Below, in pieces: positions 1-5,177 of a DNA stretch of 9,773 nucleotides (the first letter of the stretch is position 1; the number at the start of each line of letters is the position of its first letter). Position numbers and translations under genes: made by a program. The DNA is taken from the NCBI GenBank assembly GCA_018260285.1, contig JAGLBH010000051.1, forward strand, positions 1 to 9,773. The letters run 5' to 3'. The DNA comes from Arthrobacter sp. Lineage in GTDB: Bacteria > Actinomycetota > Actinomycetes > Actinomycetales > Micrococcaceae. The notes under the pieces are model-generated. The model did no database searches. It saw nothing but the letters and a program-made list of their open reading frames with translations, and had not been told where the DNA came from.

Positions 1-1
1 G

Positions 2-2251
2 CTCGGCATCGCGGCGGGGAAGGACGACGCCGCCCGGGCCCTTCACGAGAACGCCGCCACCCAGGACGCGCTGACCCGCGCGCTCGAGACCGTCCGAGGA
101 GGACGCACAGTGACCACCGCCAACCCCGAGGCCACCTTCGAGGCCCTCAAGCAGTACGGCACCGACCTCACGGAGATCGCGCGCGCCGGCAAGCTGGACC
201 CGGTCATCGGCCGCGACCAGGAGATCCGCCGCGTGGTCCAGGTGCTCTCCCGCCGCACGAAGAACAACCCGGTGATCATCGGCGAGCCCGGCGTCGGCAA
301 GACGGCCGTCGTCGAGGGGCTGGCCCAGCGCATGGTGGCCGGGGACGTGCCCCAGTCCCTCCAGGGCAAGACCCTCATCAGCCTGGACCTCGGATCCATG
401 GTGGCCGGCGCCAAGTACCGCGGCGAGTTCGAGGAGCGCCTCAAGGCGGTGCTCGAGGAGATCAAGGCCTCCGAGGGGCAGATCGTCACGTTCATCGACG
501 AGATCCACACGGTCGTCGGCGCCGGCGCGTCCGGCGACTCCAGCATGGACGCGGGCAACATGCTCAAGCCCATGCTGGCCCGCGGCGAGCTGCGGCTCAT
601 CGGAGCCACGACTCTGGACGAGTACCGCGAGAACATCGAAAAGGACCCGGCCCTCGAGCGCCGCTTCCAGCAGGTCTACGTCGGGGAGCCGAGCGTCGAG
701 GACACGATCGGCATTCTCCGCGGCCTCAAGGAGCGCTACGAGGCCCACCACAAGGTGCAGATCTCGGACGGGGCCATCGTGGCCGCAGCGGCCCTCTCCG
801 ACCGCTACATCTCCGGCCGCCAGCTCCCGGACAAGGCGATCGACCTCATCGACGAGGCGGCCTCCCGCCTGCGCATGGAGATCGACTCCGCCCCGGAGGA
901 GATCGAGCTGCTCCGCCGCGCCGTCGACCGCCTCCTCATGGAGGAGCTCGCCCTCTCCGGGGAGAGCGACGCCGCGAGCCGCGAGCGTCTCGAGGCCCTC
1001 CGCGCGGATCTTGCCGACAAGCGGGAGGAGCTCGACGCGCTCAACGCCCGCTGGGAGTCCGAGCGCGAGGGGCTCAACGCCGTCGGCGACCTCAAGGTGC
1101 GCCTGGACGAGCTGCGCGTGGCCGCCGAGAAGGCCCAGCGCGAGGGCGACCTCGCCGCCGCGTCCAAGCTGCTCTACGGGGACATCCCGGCCGCCGAGGC
1201 CGAGCTGCGCCGCGCCGAAGAGGAGGAGGGCCCCGCGAAGGAGGACCTCATGGTGGCGGAGGAGGTCGGCGCGGACGACATCGCCGAGGTCATCTCCGCC
1301 TGGACCGGCATCCCCGCGGGCCGCATGCTCCAGGGCGAGTCCGAGAAGCTGCTCCACATGGAGGAGGAGCTCGGCCGTCGGCTCATCGGCCAGAAGAATG
1401 CCGTGGTCAGCGTGTCCGACGCCGTCCGCCGCGCGCGGGCTGGCATCTCAGACCCGGACCGCCCCACGGGCTCGTTCCTCTTCCTCGGGCCCACCGGCGT
1501 CGGCAAGACGGAGCTGGCGAAGTCCCTCGCGGACTTCCTCTTCGACGACGACCGCGCGATGGTCCGCATCGACATGAGCGAGTACTCCGAGAAGCACTCG
1601 GTCTCCCGCCTGGTCGGCGCCCCTCCCGGATACGTGGGCTACGAGTCGGGCGGCCAGCTCACCGAGGCGGTCCGCCGTCGCCCGTACTCCGTGGTGCTGC
1701 TCGACGAGGTGGAGAAGGCGCACCCCGAGGTCTTCGACATCCTCCTCCAGGTGCTCGACGACGGCCGCCTCACCGACGGCCAGGGCCGCACGGTGGACTT
1801 CCGCAACGTCATCCTCGTGCTGACCTCCAACCTGGGGTCCCAGTTCCTCGTCAGCCAGGATCTGGACGAGGCGGCGAAGAAGGACGCCGTCATGGGGGTG
1901 GTGCAGTCCGCGTTCAAGCCGGAGTTCCTCAACCGGCTCGACGACGTCATCCTCTTCGACCCGCTCTCCCTCGATGACCTGGGCCGGATCGTCGAGATCC
2001 ATGTGGCCTCGATGCAGAAGCGCCTCGCGGACCGCCGTCTGACCCTGGAGGTCACTCCGGCGGCCCGCGAGTGGCTGGCGCTCAACGGGTTCGACCCCGC
2101 CTATGGCGCGCGTCCCCTGCGCCGCCTGGTCCAGCGGGAGATCGGGGACCGGCTGGCGCGGGCGCTCCTCTCGGGCGCTGTCGCGGATGGCGACGCCGTC
2201 CGCGTGGACGTCAACCCGGAGGATCCGACGGCGGGGCTTGTGGTGGGCTGA
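2..2251 (+). CDS. clpB: ATP-dependent chaperone ClpB, 5' end outside the window
   Basis: This is the hexameric AAA+ disaggregase that threads aggregated proteins through its pore, working with DnaK/DnaJ/GrpE in the cytoplasm. The frame is open from base 2, so the gene runs off the left edge. A GTG at 110 is an internal Val codon, not the start, because the residues before it continue the ClpB sequence. Visible are 749 residues. Full ClpB is about 860, so most of the N-terminal domain is missing. In order: first Walker A GEPGVGKT (281-304), pore loop KYRGEF (413-430), Walker B FIDEIH (491-508), the charged coiled-coil middle domain (about 880-1290) that separates ClpB from ClpA and ClpX, second Walker A GPTGVGKT (1487-1510), pore loop GYVG (1628-1639), Walker B VVLLDE (1691-1708) and sensor-2 GARPLRR (2105-2125). 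All catalytic motifs are intact. I saw no terminator before the convergent neighbour. Confidence 0.97.
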   Translation, partial: LGIAAGKDDAARALHENAATQDALTRALETVRGGRTVTTANPEATFEALKQYGTDLTEIARAGKLDPVIGRDQEIRRVVQVLSRRTKNNPVIIGEPGVGKTAVVEGLAQRMVAGDVPQSLQGKTLISLDLGSMVAGAKYRGEFEERLKAVLEEIKASEGQIVTFIDEIHTVVGAGASGDSSMDAGNMLKPMLARGELRLIGATTLDEYRENIEKDPALERRFQQVYVGEPSVEDTIGILRGLKERYEAHHKVQISDGAIVAAAALSDRYISGRQLPDKAIDLIDEAASRLRMEIDSAPEEIELLRRAVDRLLMEELALSGESDAASRERLEALRADLADKREELDALNARWESEREGLNAVGDLKVRLDELRVAAEKAQREGDLAAASKLLYGDIPAAEAELRRAEEEEGPAKEDLMVAEEVGADDIAEVISAWTGIPAGRMLQGESEKLLHMEEELGRRLIGQKNAVVSVSDAVRRARAGISDPDRPTGSFLFLGPTGVGKTELAKSLADFLFDDDRAMVRIDMSEYSEKHSVSRLVGAPPGYVGYESGGQLTEAVRRRPYSVVLLDEVEKAHPEVFDILLQVLDDGRLTDGQGRTVDFRNVILVLTSNLGSQFLVSQDLDEAAKKDAVMGVVQSAFKPEFLNRLDDVILFDPLSLDDLGRIVEIHVASMQKRLADRRLTLEVTPAAREWLALNGFDPAYGARPLRRLVQREIGDRLARALLSGAVADGDAVRVDVNPEDPTAGLVVG

Positions 2252-2254
2252 GCC

Positions 2255-2974
2255 CTACGCGCCCACCACGTCCGTGTACTGGATGGTGAACTGGCCCCGG
2301 AGCGCCAAGAAGTCATTCTTCTTGTTGAGATCCGGGGTCACGTCCGGAGTGAGGTTGAAGCGGCTGGAGACGGGGATGCTCACTCGGTTGACCGGGGACG
2401 CGGGCAGGTTGTAGATGTCCACCTCCCAGCGCAGGTCGAAGTGCGCGCCGACGGGAAGCGGGGTGGCGAGCGTGAACTTCTGGCGGCGGATCACGTCGTA
2501 CGGGGCGGACTTGTTGGTGGTCTCGTAGGGCCCGCCATCAGGGGTGACGAAGATGCCGTTGTTCGTGCTCACGAGGCGCGGGTAGCTCGCGACGCGCACA
2601 TCCGAGACCTCCGGGGCGGTGAAGTACTGGCGGTCCGTGGCGCCCACCGAGATGCGCAGCTCCGTGCCCACCGGGGCAGGGCACGTTCCGCCGTTGACGA
2701 AGCGCGTGACCATGGTCAGCGTGCGGACATTCCTCGTTTTGCTCACGCGGTAGTGCGGAGACTGGCGCTGGGAGGTGACTGCGGGGCTCCAGAAGTCGGG
2801 AGCCTCGAGGGGGTAGGAGATGGACTCGGGGTACACCTCATAGGTGCAGGCCTGGGCGGGCGGAGTGGACGCGGTCGCAGCGGGGGCTGCGCTGGCAAAG
2901 GCAACTGCAGGTGCGCTCCAGACGGCGGTCTTCACGACGCGGCGGCGGGTTACCTGGCTGTTGTCGGATGTCAT
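2255..2974 (-). CDS. Secreted protein with a Tat-type signal peptide, function unknown
   Basis: I do not recognise this 239-residue protein. Its N-terminus carries a twin-arginine export signal: T9-R-R-R-V-V-K15 fits the [ST]RRxxxK pattern. A hydrophobic Ala/Val stretch (about 17-34) and an Ala-rich probable cleavage region (about 31-36, PAATAS) follow. The mature part is about 200 residues and looks beta-rich, with alternating Val/Thr/Tyr and many Pro and Gly. It has two cysteines, C43 and C98, which could form one disulfide outside the cell. There is no LPxTG sorting signal, no C-terminal membrane helix and no lipobox, so the product is probably released or loosely bound. The start is supported by GAGG seven bases upstream of the ATG. 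It stands alone: its stop is 3 bp from the clpB stop and its 5' side faces the DUF3073 gene. Gene reality is well supported; function is open. Confidence 0.85.
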   Translation of the reverse strand: MTSDNSQVTRRRVVKTAVWSAPAVAFASAAPAATASTPPAQACTYEVYPESISYPLEAPDFWSPAVTSQRQSPHYRVSKTRNVRTLTMVTRFVNGGTCPAPVGTELRISVGATDRQYFTAPEVSDVRVASYPRLVSTNNGIFVTPDGGPYETTNKSAPYDVIRRQKFTLATPLPVGAHFDLRWEVDIYNLPASPVNRVSIPVSSRFNLTPDVTPDLNKKNDFLALRGQFTIQYTDVVGA

Positions 2975-3296
2975 TCAAAAACCTCGCAGGGTAGAACAGT
3001 CGTGCAATTTAAAAAACTCTCAAGGGCGCAGGCAAGCGTTCGATTAGGCTCTTAGGAGTATTAAAAATGTACCATATTCTTTGAGTTTTTGCATCGTGAC
3101 TGTTGTGACAACTGCTCCGGGTGCAGGATTCTGAGCGCCTTCCGGGACTGCGCGGTCCGGCGTCACGGAGTCCCGGCGTGCCAGCACACCCCGGGAGGTT
3201 GTATCCTTGGTAGACGGACAGGATTTTTCACACACCTCCGGGGCCTCACGCTTGCGTGACCAGTCCCGGCTCAACGTATGCGAAGGGGGTCACGCC
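2975..3296. other. Divergent intergenic region with AT-rich patch
   Basis: This 322-bp stretch separates the divergent secreted-protein and DUF3073 genes and must hold both promoters. About 3000-3095 is clearly AT-richer than its surroundings, including runs of A and T. I see no full -35/-10 pair for the minus-strand gene. For the plus strand, TATCCT at 3202-3207 fits the actinobacterial TANNNT -10 pattern but has only a poor -35. A GTTG-TGA-CAAC dyad lies at 3102-3112 and could be a small operator, though it may be chance. The 76-codon minus-strand frame here has no Shine-Dalgarno and no recognisable motif, so I do not call it a gene. Confidence 0.5.
3238..3296 (+). promoter_or_regulatory. 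DUF3073 mRNA leader with competing hairpins over the ribosome binding site
   Basis: One hairpin pairs CCGGG (3238-3242) with CCCGG (3265-3269) and, inside it, TCACG (3246-3250) with CGTGA (3255-3259) around a CTTG loop. The segment GCGTGACC (3254-3261) is also the exact complement of GGTCACGC (3288-3295), which overlaps the end of the Shine-Dalgarno AAGGGGG (3283-3289) and runs to one base before the ATG. The two pairings cannot coexist: the first leaves the ribosome site open, the second closes it. The pairing is seen directly. That it regulates translation is inference, and the upstream hairpin looks the more stable. Confidence 0.4.
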
Positions 3297-3521
3297 ATGG
3301 GGCGCGGCCGTCAGAAGGCAAAGGCAACTCGCCAAGCTCGAGAGATCAAGTACTACAGCCCGGCAACGGATCTGTCAGCGCTTCAGAGCGAGCTCGCGGG
3401 TTCAAAACGAACGCCACCGTCGCGTTCGAACTTCGAGTCCGAGGAGCCTGACTACTCCGAGTATGTGGACAAGTACGCTGACCTCATCGAGGAAGAACCG
3501 GACGCTCCGCGCAGTCTCTGA
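3297..3521 (+). CDS. DUF3073 domain protein
   Basis: This 74-residue protein of unknown function belongs to the actinobacterial DUF3073 family. The hallmark N-terminus MGRGRQKAKATRQAREIKYY is present, followed by SPATDLSALQSELAG. The first 20 residues are strongly basic, while the C-terminal half (about 47-70) is acidic and rich in Glu, Asp and Tyr. This charge split suggests a small cytoplasmic protein that may bind nucleic acid, but that is inference. The ATG at 3297 is chosen because it gives the family N-terminus and follows AAGGGGG at 3283-3289; the frame stays open upstream to 3207. In M. tuberculosis the homologue Rv0810c lies next to and convergent with purM. Here it is also convergent with purM but separated from it by about 1.66 kb. 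Its transcript probably ends at the terminator at 3698-3741. Confidence 0.93.
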   Translation: MGRGRQKAKATRQAREIKYYSPATDLSALQSELAGSKRTPPSRSNFESEEPDYSEYVDKYADLIEEEPDAPRSL

Positions 3522-3697
3522 GCGGACGGGCCAGCTGCTGATCCTAAGTGCTCGGCGCTGACTGGATCAGGGGCTTAAGCGGGGCCTCCACGACTCGACG
3601 AGCAGTACAGTTCACTTCGGGTGAAGCGTCCCTGTGACGATGGCCAGTCTCCCCTTGGGCCACCGCGCAGGATTCACCCGCTCCCGTTTGACAGACA
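3522..3697 (+). other. Structured 3' region of the DUF3073 transcript, possible small RNA
   Basis: There is no gene here, but several hairpins lie between the DUF3073 stop and its terminator. CTGATCC (3538-3544) pairs with GGATCAG (3564-3570), with AGTGC/GCGCT (3547-3551/3555-3559) nested inside. TTCAC (3611-3615) pairs with GTGAA (3621-3625), enclosed by ACAG/CTGT (3607-3610/3632-3635). TGGCC (3641-3645) pairs with GGCCA (3658-3662). I checked for tRNA, tmRNA, RNase P and SRP RNA features and recognised none. It may be a long 3' UTR or the source of a small RNA of about 200 nt. No internal promoter is evident. Confidence 0.3.
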
Positions 3698-3741
3698 GCC
3701 GATGGCCACCCGATACAGGGTGGCCATCGGCTTTCTTGTGT
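3698..3741 (+). terminator. Intrinsic terminator downstream of the DUF3073 gene
   Basis: A perfect 14-bp stem, GCCGATGGCCACCC (3698-3711) with GGGTGGCCATCGGC (3718-3731), closes a GATACA loop. The T-rich tail TTTCTTGTGT follows on the plus strand. The minus side has no comparable T run, so it acts on plus-strand transcription. Confidence 0.88.
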
Positions 3742-3744
3742 CCT

Positions 3745-3772
3745 GGGGGGGGGGAGGGGCGGGGCGCCGGGG
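3745..3772 (+). repeat. G10 homopolymer within a four-tract G-quadruplex motif
   Basis: An uninterrupted run of ten G (3745-3754) is followed by GGGG at 3756-3759, 3761-3764 and 3769-3772, with loops of 1, 1 and 4 bases. This meets the usual intramolecular quadruplex pattern on the plus strand. It starts just after the terminator's T-rich tail. A G10 run is also prone to slippage in replication and to sequencing error. Confidence 0.7.
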
Positions 3773-3984
3773 TGGTGGGCGGCGGAGTGCGGCGAGGCAG
3801 GATGTCGGGTGAGAGGGGACGGGAGCTGTCTGGGTGCGCGGCCCAGTGAGTGTCACCATGAGTGCTCCGGGCTGCCGGTTTCGGCCTCGCCGTCATCTCT
3901 CAGTCTGGCCGAGATGCCCCGACTCCCGGATCGTCGGGTTGATGGTGAGCTCGCTTCGCTTGGTGCCAAGCCGCACTTCCCTAG

Positions 3985-4041
3985 ACCCCCGAAGAATGGG
4001 GGGCCTACTGGTGCCCACCCCCGAGAACCTGGGGGTCTGTG
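3985..4041. repeat. Two imperfect tandem units, each a CCCCC/GGGGG hairpin
   Basis: Unit 1 starts at 3985 and unit 2 at 4017, a period of 32 bp. Each begins ACCCCCGA. In the first, CCCCC (3986-3990) faces GGGGGG (3998-4003). In the second, CCCCC (4018-4022) faces GGGGG (4031-4035). Sequence after the stems is also similar (CCTACTGGTGC against TCTGTGGAGTGC). The loops differ, so stem structure is better kept than loop sequence. Neither has a T tract, so I do not call them terminators. Confidence 0.5.
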
Positions 4042-4177
4042 GAGTGCACCTCTGAAAAAGCGGGGGTGCTGTCAGTTCGCTTCCCGGGAATCCATTGGCC
4101 AGGAGCGGCCGCCGTGAGGGGCGTGATGACTCTGATGCACGGCTGCTGCAAGGCTGCAAGGAGATGGGGCAGTGAGC

Positions 4178-4213
4178 CTGGCTCAGGGTGTTTGACTGGC
4201 TCAGGGTGTTTGA
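4178..4213 (+). repeat. Perfect 18-bp tandem duplication
   Basis: The unit CTGGCTCAGGGTGTTTGA is present twice without interruption or mismatch (4178-4195 and 4196-4213), which suggests a recent slippage duplication. No gene spans it. Just upstream, GCTGCAAG is also repeated. Confidence 0.85.
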
Positions 4214-4248
4214 GAGGGAAAAGCAAAGCTTCGGCTCTTGTCTGCGCT

Positions 4249-4265
4249 GGCAGAAACTGTCTGCC
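4249..4265. repeat. GGCAGA/TCTGCC inverted repeat among CTTGTCTGC copies
   Basis: GGCAGA (4249-4254) and TCTGCC (4260-4265) form a perfect 6-bp stem with a 5-base loop. Related fragments flank it: CTTGTCTGC occurs both before and after, and a second GGCAG begins a few bases downstream. The cluster looks like degenerate copies of a short palindromic element. It could also be chance in GC-rich DNA. Confidence 0.4.
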
Positions 4266-4288
4266 CCGGCAGGAACGGCTTGTCTGCT

Positions 4289-4298
4289 GGGGGGGGGG
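4289..4298 (+). repeat. Second G10 homopolymer
   Basis: This is a run of ten G, the same length as the run at 3745-3754. It is not followed by further G tracts. It lies about 140 bp past the stop of the small membrane gene, so it is not placed to switch that gene's promoter. Confidence 0.8.
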
Positions 4299-4434
4299 CA
4301 ATGCCCGCTGTCCTAAAGCGAAGTGGAGGCGGTGTGCGACATGGCAGAGAGTCGGAGGACTCTCTTTCCAGGGCGGGCGATGTTGAATTCAGGCTGCTGG
4401 AGACTGTGCAACAGCAGGCTGTCTGAATGAAGTA

Positions 4435-4617
4435 TTATTTTTTCTTCTTGGCCGTGATGACTCCCCAGTAGACCAATCCCGGAAAAATAGAGCAGAAGAG
4501 GATGAAGAGAAGGCTGCTGGTCTCGAGGGTCTTGTGGCTGAAAATGGTTGATGACATGGAAGTCAAAAAAACGATGAAAAACATCATGGCAGGGATTGCA
4601 AAATCTTTCTTTTTCAT
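4435..4617 (-). CDS. Small two-helix membrane protein, function unknown
   Basis: I do not recognise this 60-residue protein. It starts MKKKDF and ends AKKKK. Two hydrophobic segments (about 6-26 and 34-56) are joined by a short polar turn (SHKTLET), so both ends probably lie in the cytoplasm. The ATG at 4617 is chosen because AGGAG (4624-4628) lies six bases upstream; a start nine codons earlier would place this site inside the gene. A TTGACA-type promoter lies at a fitting distance. GC content by my count is 77 of 183 bases (42%), far below the flanking purine genes, and it uses AAA lysine codons freely, which suggests acquisition from a low-GC donor. Size and topology recall bacteriocin-immunity or small stress membrane proteins, but no motif supports either. 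No partner toxin or transporter is nearby. Confidence 0.7.
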   Translation of the reverse strand: MKKKDFAIPAMMFFIVFLTSMSSTIFSHKTLETSSLLFILFCSIFPGLVYWGVITAKKKK

Positions 4618-4623
4618 TGATGT

Positions 4624-4628
4624 CTCCT
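4624..4628 (-). promoter_or_regulatory. Shine-Dalgarno of the small membrane protein gene
   Basis: AGGAG lies on the minus strand, six bases before the ATG at 4617. It decides the start in favour of the 60-residue form and is the best ribosome site in the 1.36-kb segment. Confidence 0.75.
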
Positions 4629-4664
4629 GGTGAATTGCTGCCAAATGTCATTCAAGCAATTTAT

Positions 4665-4694
4665 ATCGTATGATGTTTCGTTCTGGACTGTCAA
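4665..4694 (-). promoter_or_regulatory. Promoter of the small membrane protein gene
   Basis: On the minus strand a consensus -35 TTGACA (4694-4689) is followed after 18 bp by TACGAT (4670-4665), which fits TANNNT. Transcription would start near 4657, leaving a leader of about 40 nt that contains the AGGAG site. Confidence 0.6.
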
Positions 4695-4727
4695 TCTTCT
4701 GGGGCAATCGTTACAACACCTTTATAT

Positions 4728-4775
4728 GATGCAGATGCAGATGCAGATGCTGGTGTAGATGCAGATGCTGGTGTA
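4728..4775. repeat. Hexanucleotide tandem array, eight units
   Basis: Eight consecutive hexamers read GATGCA three times, then GATGCT, GGTGTA, GATGCA, GATGCT, GGTGTA. The higher-order unit GATGCA-GATGCT-GGTGTA therefore occurs twice in a row (4740-4757, 4758-4775). The array ends about 33 bp upstream of the -35 box of the small membrane gene. Read in its open frame it would encode alternating Asp-Ala, but that frame has no start codon or ribosome site upstream. Confidence 0.85.
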
Positions 4776-5100
4776 GAGCGCTGGCAGGTGATGGCGGATT
4801 GTCAGACCTGGGGTAGGCGGCGCTGGTTGGGCAGTGCCAGGAGGCCCGAAGGTTTCGTCTCGCTGGAGACCACTGCGTTTGGCTCCACACGCGTTTGGGC
4901 CCGAAGGGCGAGGCAGAGGAAGGGGACTGCGGCTCAGCGGCTTAGCGCGTCAGCGTTGTGTGCGCTTGTACCTGCCATTTTCGCCATGCCCCCTGAGATT
5001 GGTGGCATATCAAGAAGTGCCAGGCACAGGGCTGGCGGATTTTAAATGACAAGGCAGGCGGCTGCATGACCGCGCGGGCAGGGAGGAGCACATAGATAAA
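4776..5100. other. Intergenic DNA between the hexamer array and the purM terminator
   Basis: I see no supported gene in this 325-bp stretch. The plus-strand frame 4788-5045 (85 codons, starting MMADCQTW) lacks a convincing Shine-Dalgarno and any recognisable motif. It is continuous in frame with the hexamer array and open back to 4674, so it could be a remnant of a decayed gene. No promoter, hairpin of note or insertion-sequence end was seen. Confidence 0.45.
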
Positions 5101-5157
5101 CCCCCGGCCATTCCATAAACCCCCGTAAATTCAAGGGGTTTATGGAATAACCGGGGG
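5094..5157 (-). terminator. Terminator of the purF-purM operon
   Basis: A long inverted repeat begins 20 bp past the purM stop. The inner stem pairs 5110-5123 (ATTCCATAAACCCC) with 5135-5148 around an 11-base loop. After a 2-by-2 mismatch (CC against AA), CCCCCGG (5101-5107) pairs with CCGGGGG (5151-5157), giving 21 base pairs in all. On the minus strand TTTATCT follows, a modest T-rich tail. The plus direction has no T run. It also shields purM from plus-strand read-through out of the accessory segment. Confidence 0.85.
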
Positions 5158-5177
5158 TGTATGCGTGGGCCGAGCCC

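Larger units (their letters stand above)
3742..4434. other. Repeat-rich GC-rich intergenic DNA, no convincing gene
   Basis: This roughly 690-bp stretch follows the DUF3073 terminator. Open frames of 60-115 codons occur on both strands, but they are Arg/Ser/Pro-rich composition artefacts without a good ribosome site or recognisable motif. The content is repeats and hairpins, listed separately: a G-quadruplex motif, two CCCCC/GGGGG hairpin units, an 18-bp tandem duplication, GGCAGA/TCTGCC hairpin DNA and a second G10 run. There is also a GCTTGG-TG-CCAAGC dyad at 3958-3971. A weak hairpin at 4388-4428 (TTCAG/CTGAA outside CTGCTG/CAGCAG) lies just beyond the stop of the small membrane gene and might help end its transcript, although it lacks a T run. 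Confidence 0.5.

Noticed and set aside
110..112. GTG as the start of clpB
   Set aside because: The frame is open to base 2 and the upstream residues continue the ClpB sequence, so this is an internal Val.
3044..3274. 76-codon minus-strand frame in the divergent intergenic region
   Set aside because: It has no ribosome site or motif and overlaps the DUF3073 leader.
3600..3700. tRNA or tmRNA near the DUF3073 terminator
   Set aside because: There is no acceptor stem, anticodon arm or proper T-arm; the ATTC present is not in a paired T-loop context.
3985..4265. CRISPR-like array from the spaced repeats
   Set aside because: Only two imperfect units in direct succession, no uniform spacers and no cas genes.
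4313..4651. 112-codon minus-strand frame overlapping the small membrane gene
   Set aside because: Its ATG lacks a ribosome site, and the AGGAG is correctly spaced for the other frame. The product has no coherent features.
4792..5041. TGGCGGATT repeated at 4792-4800 and 5033-5041 as a target-site duplication
   Set aside because: Several 9-base matches are expected by chance in 1.6 kb, and no inverted ends or transposase lie between them.
4788..5045. 85-codon plus-strand frame after the hexamer array
   Set aside because: It has no convincing Shine-Dalgarno, no recognisable domain and Arg-rich GC-driven composition. It is kept only as a possible relic.
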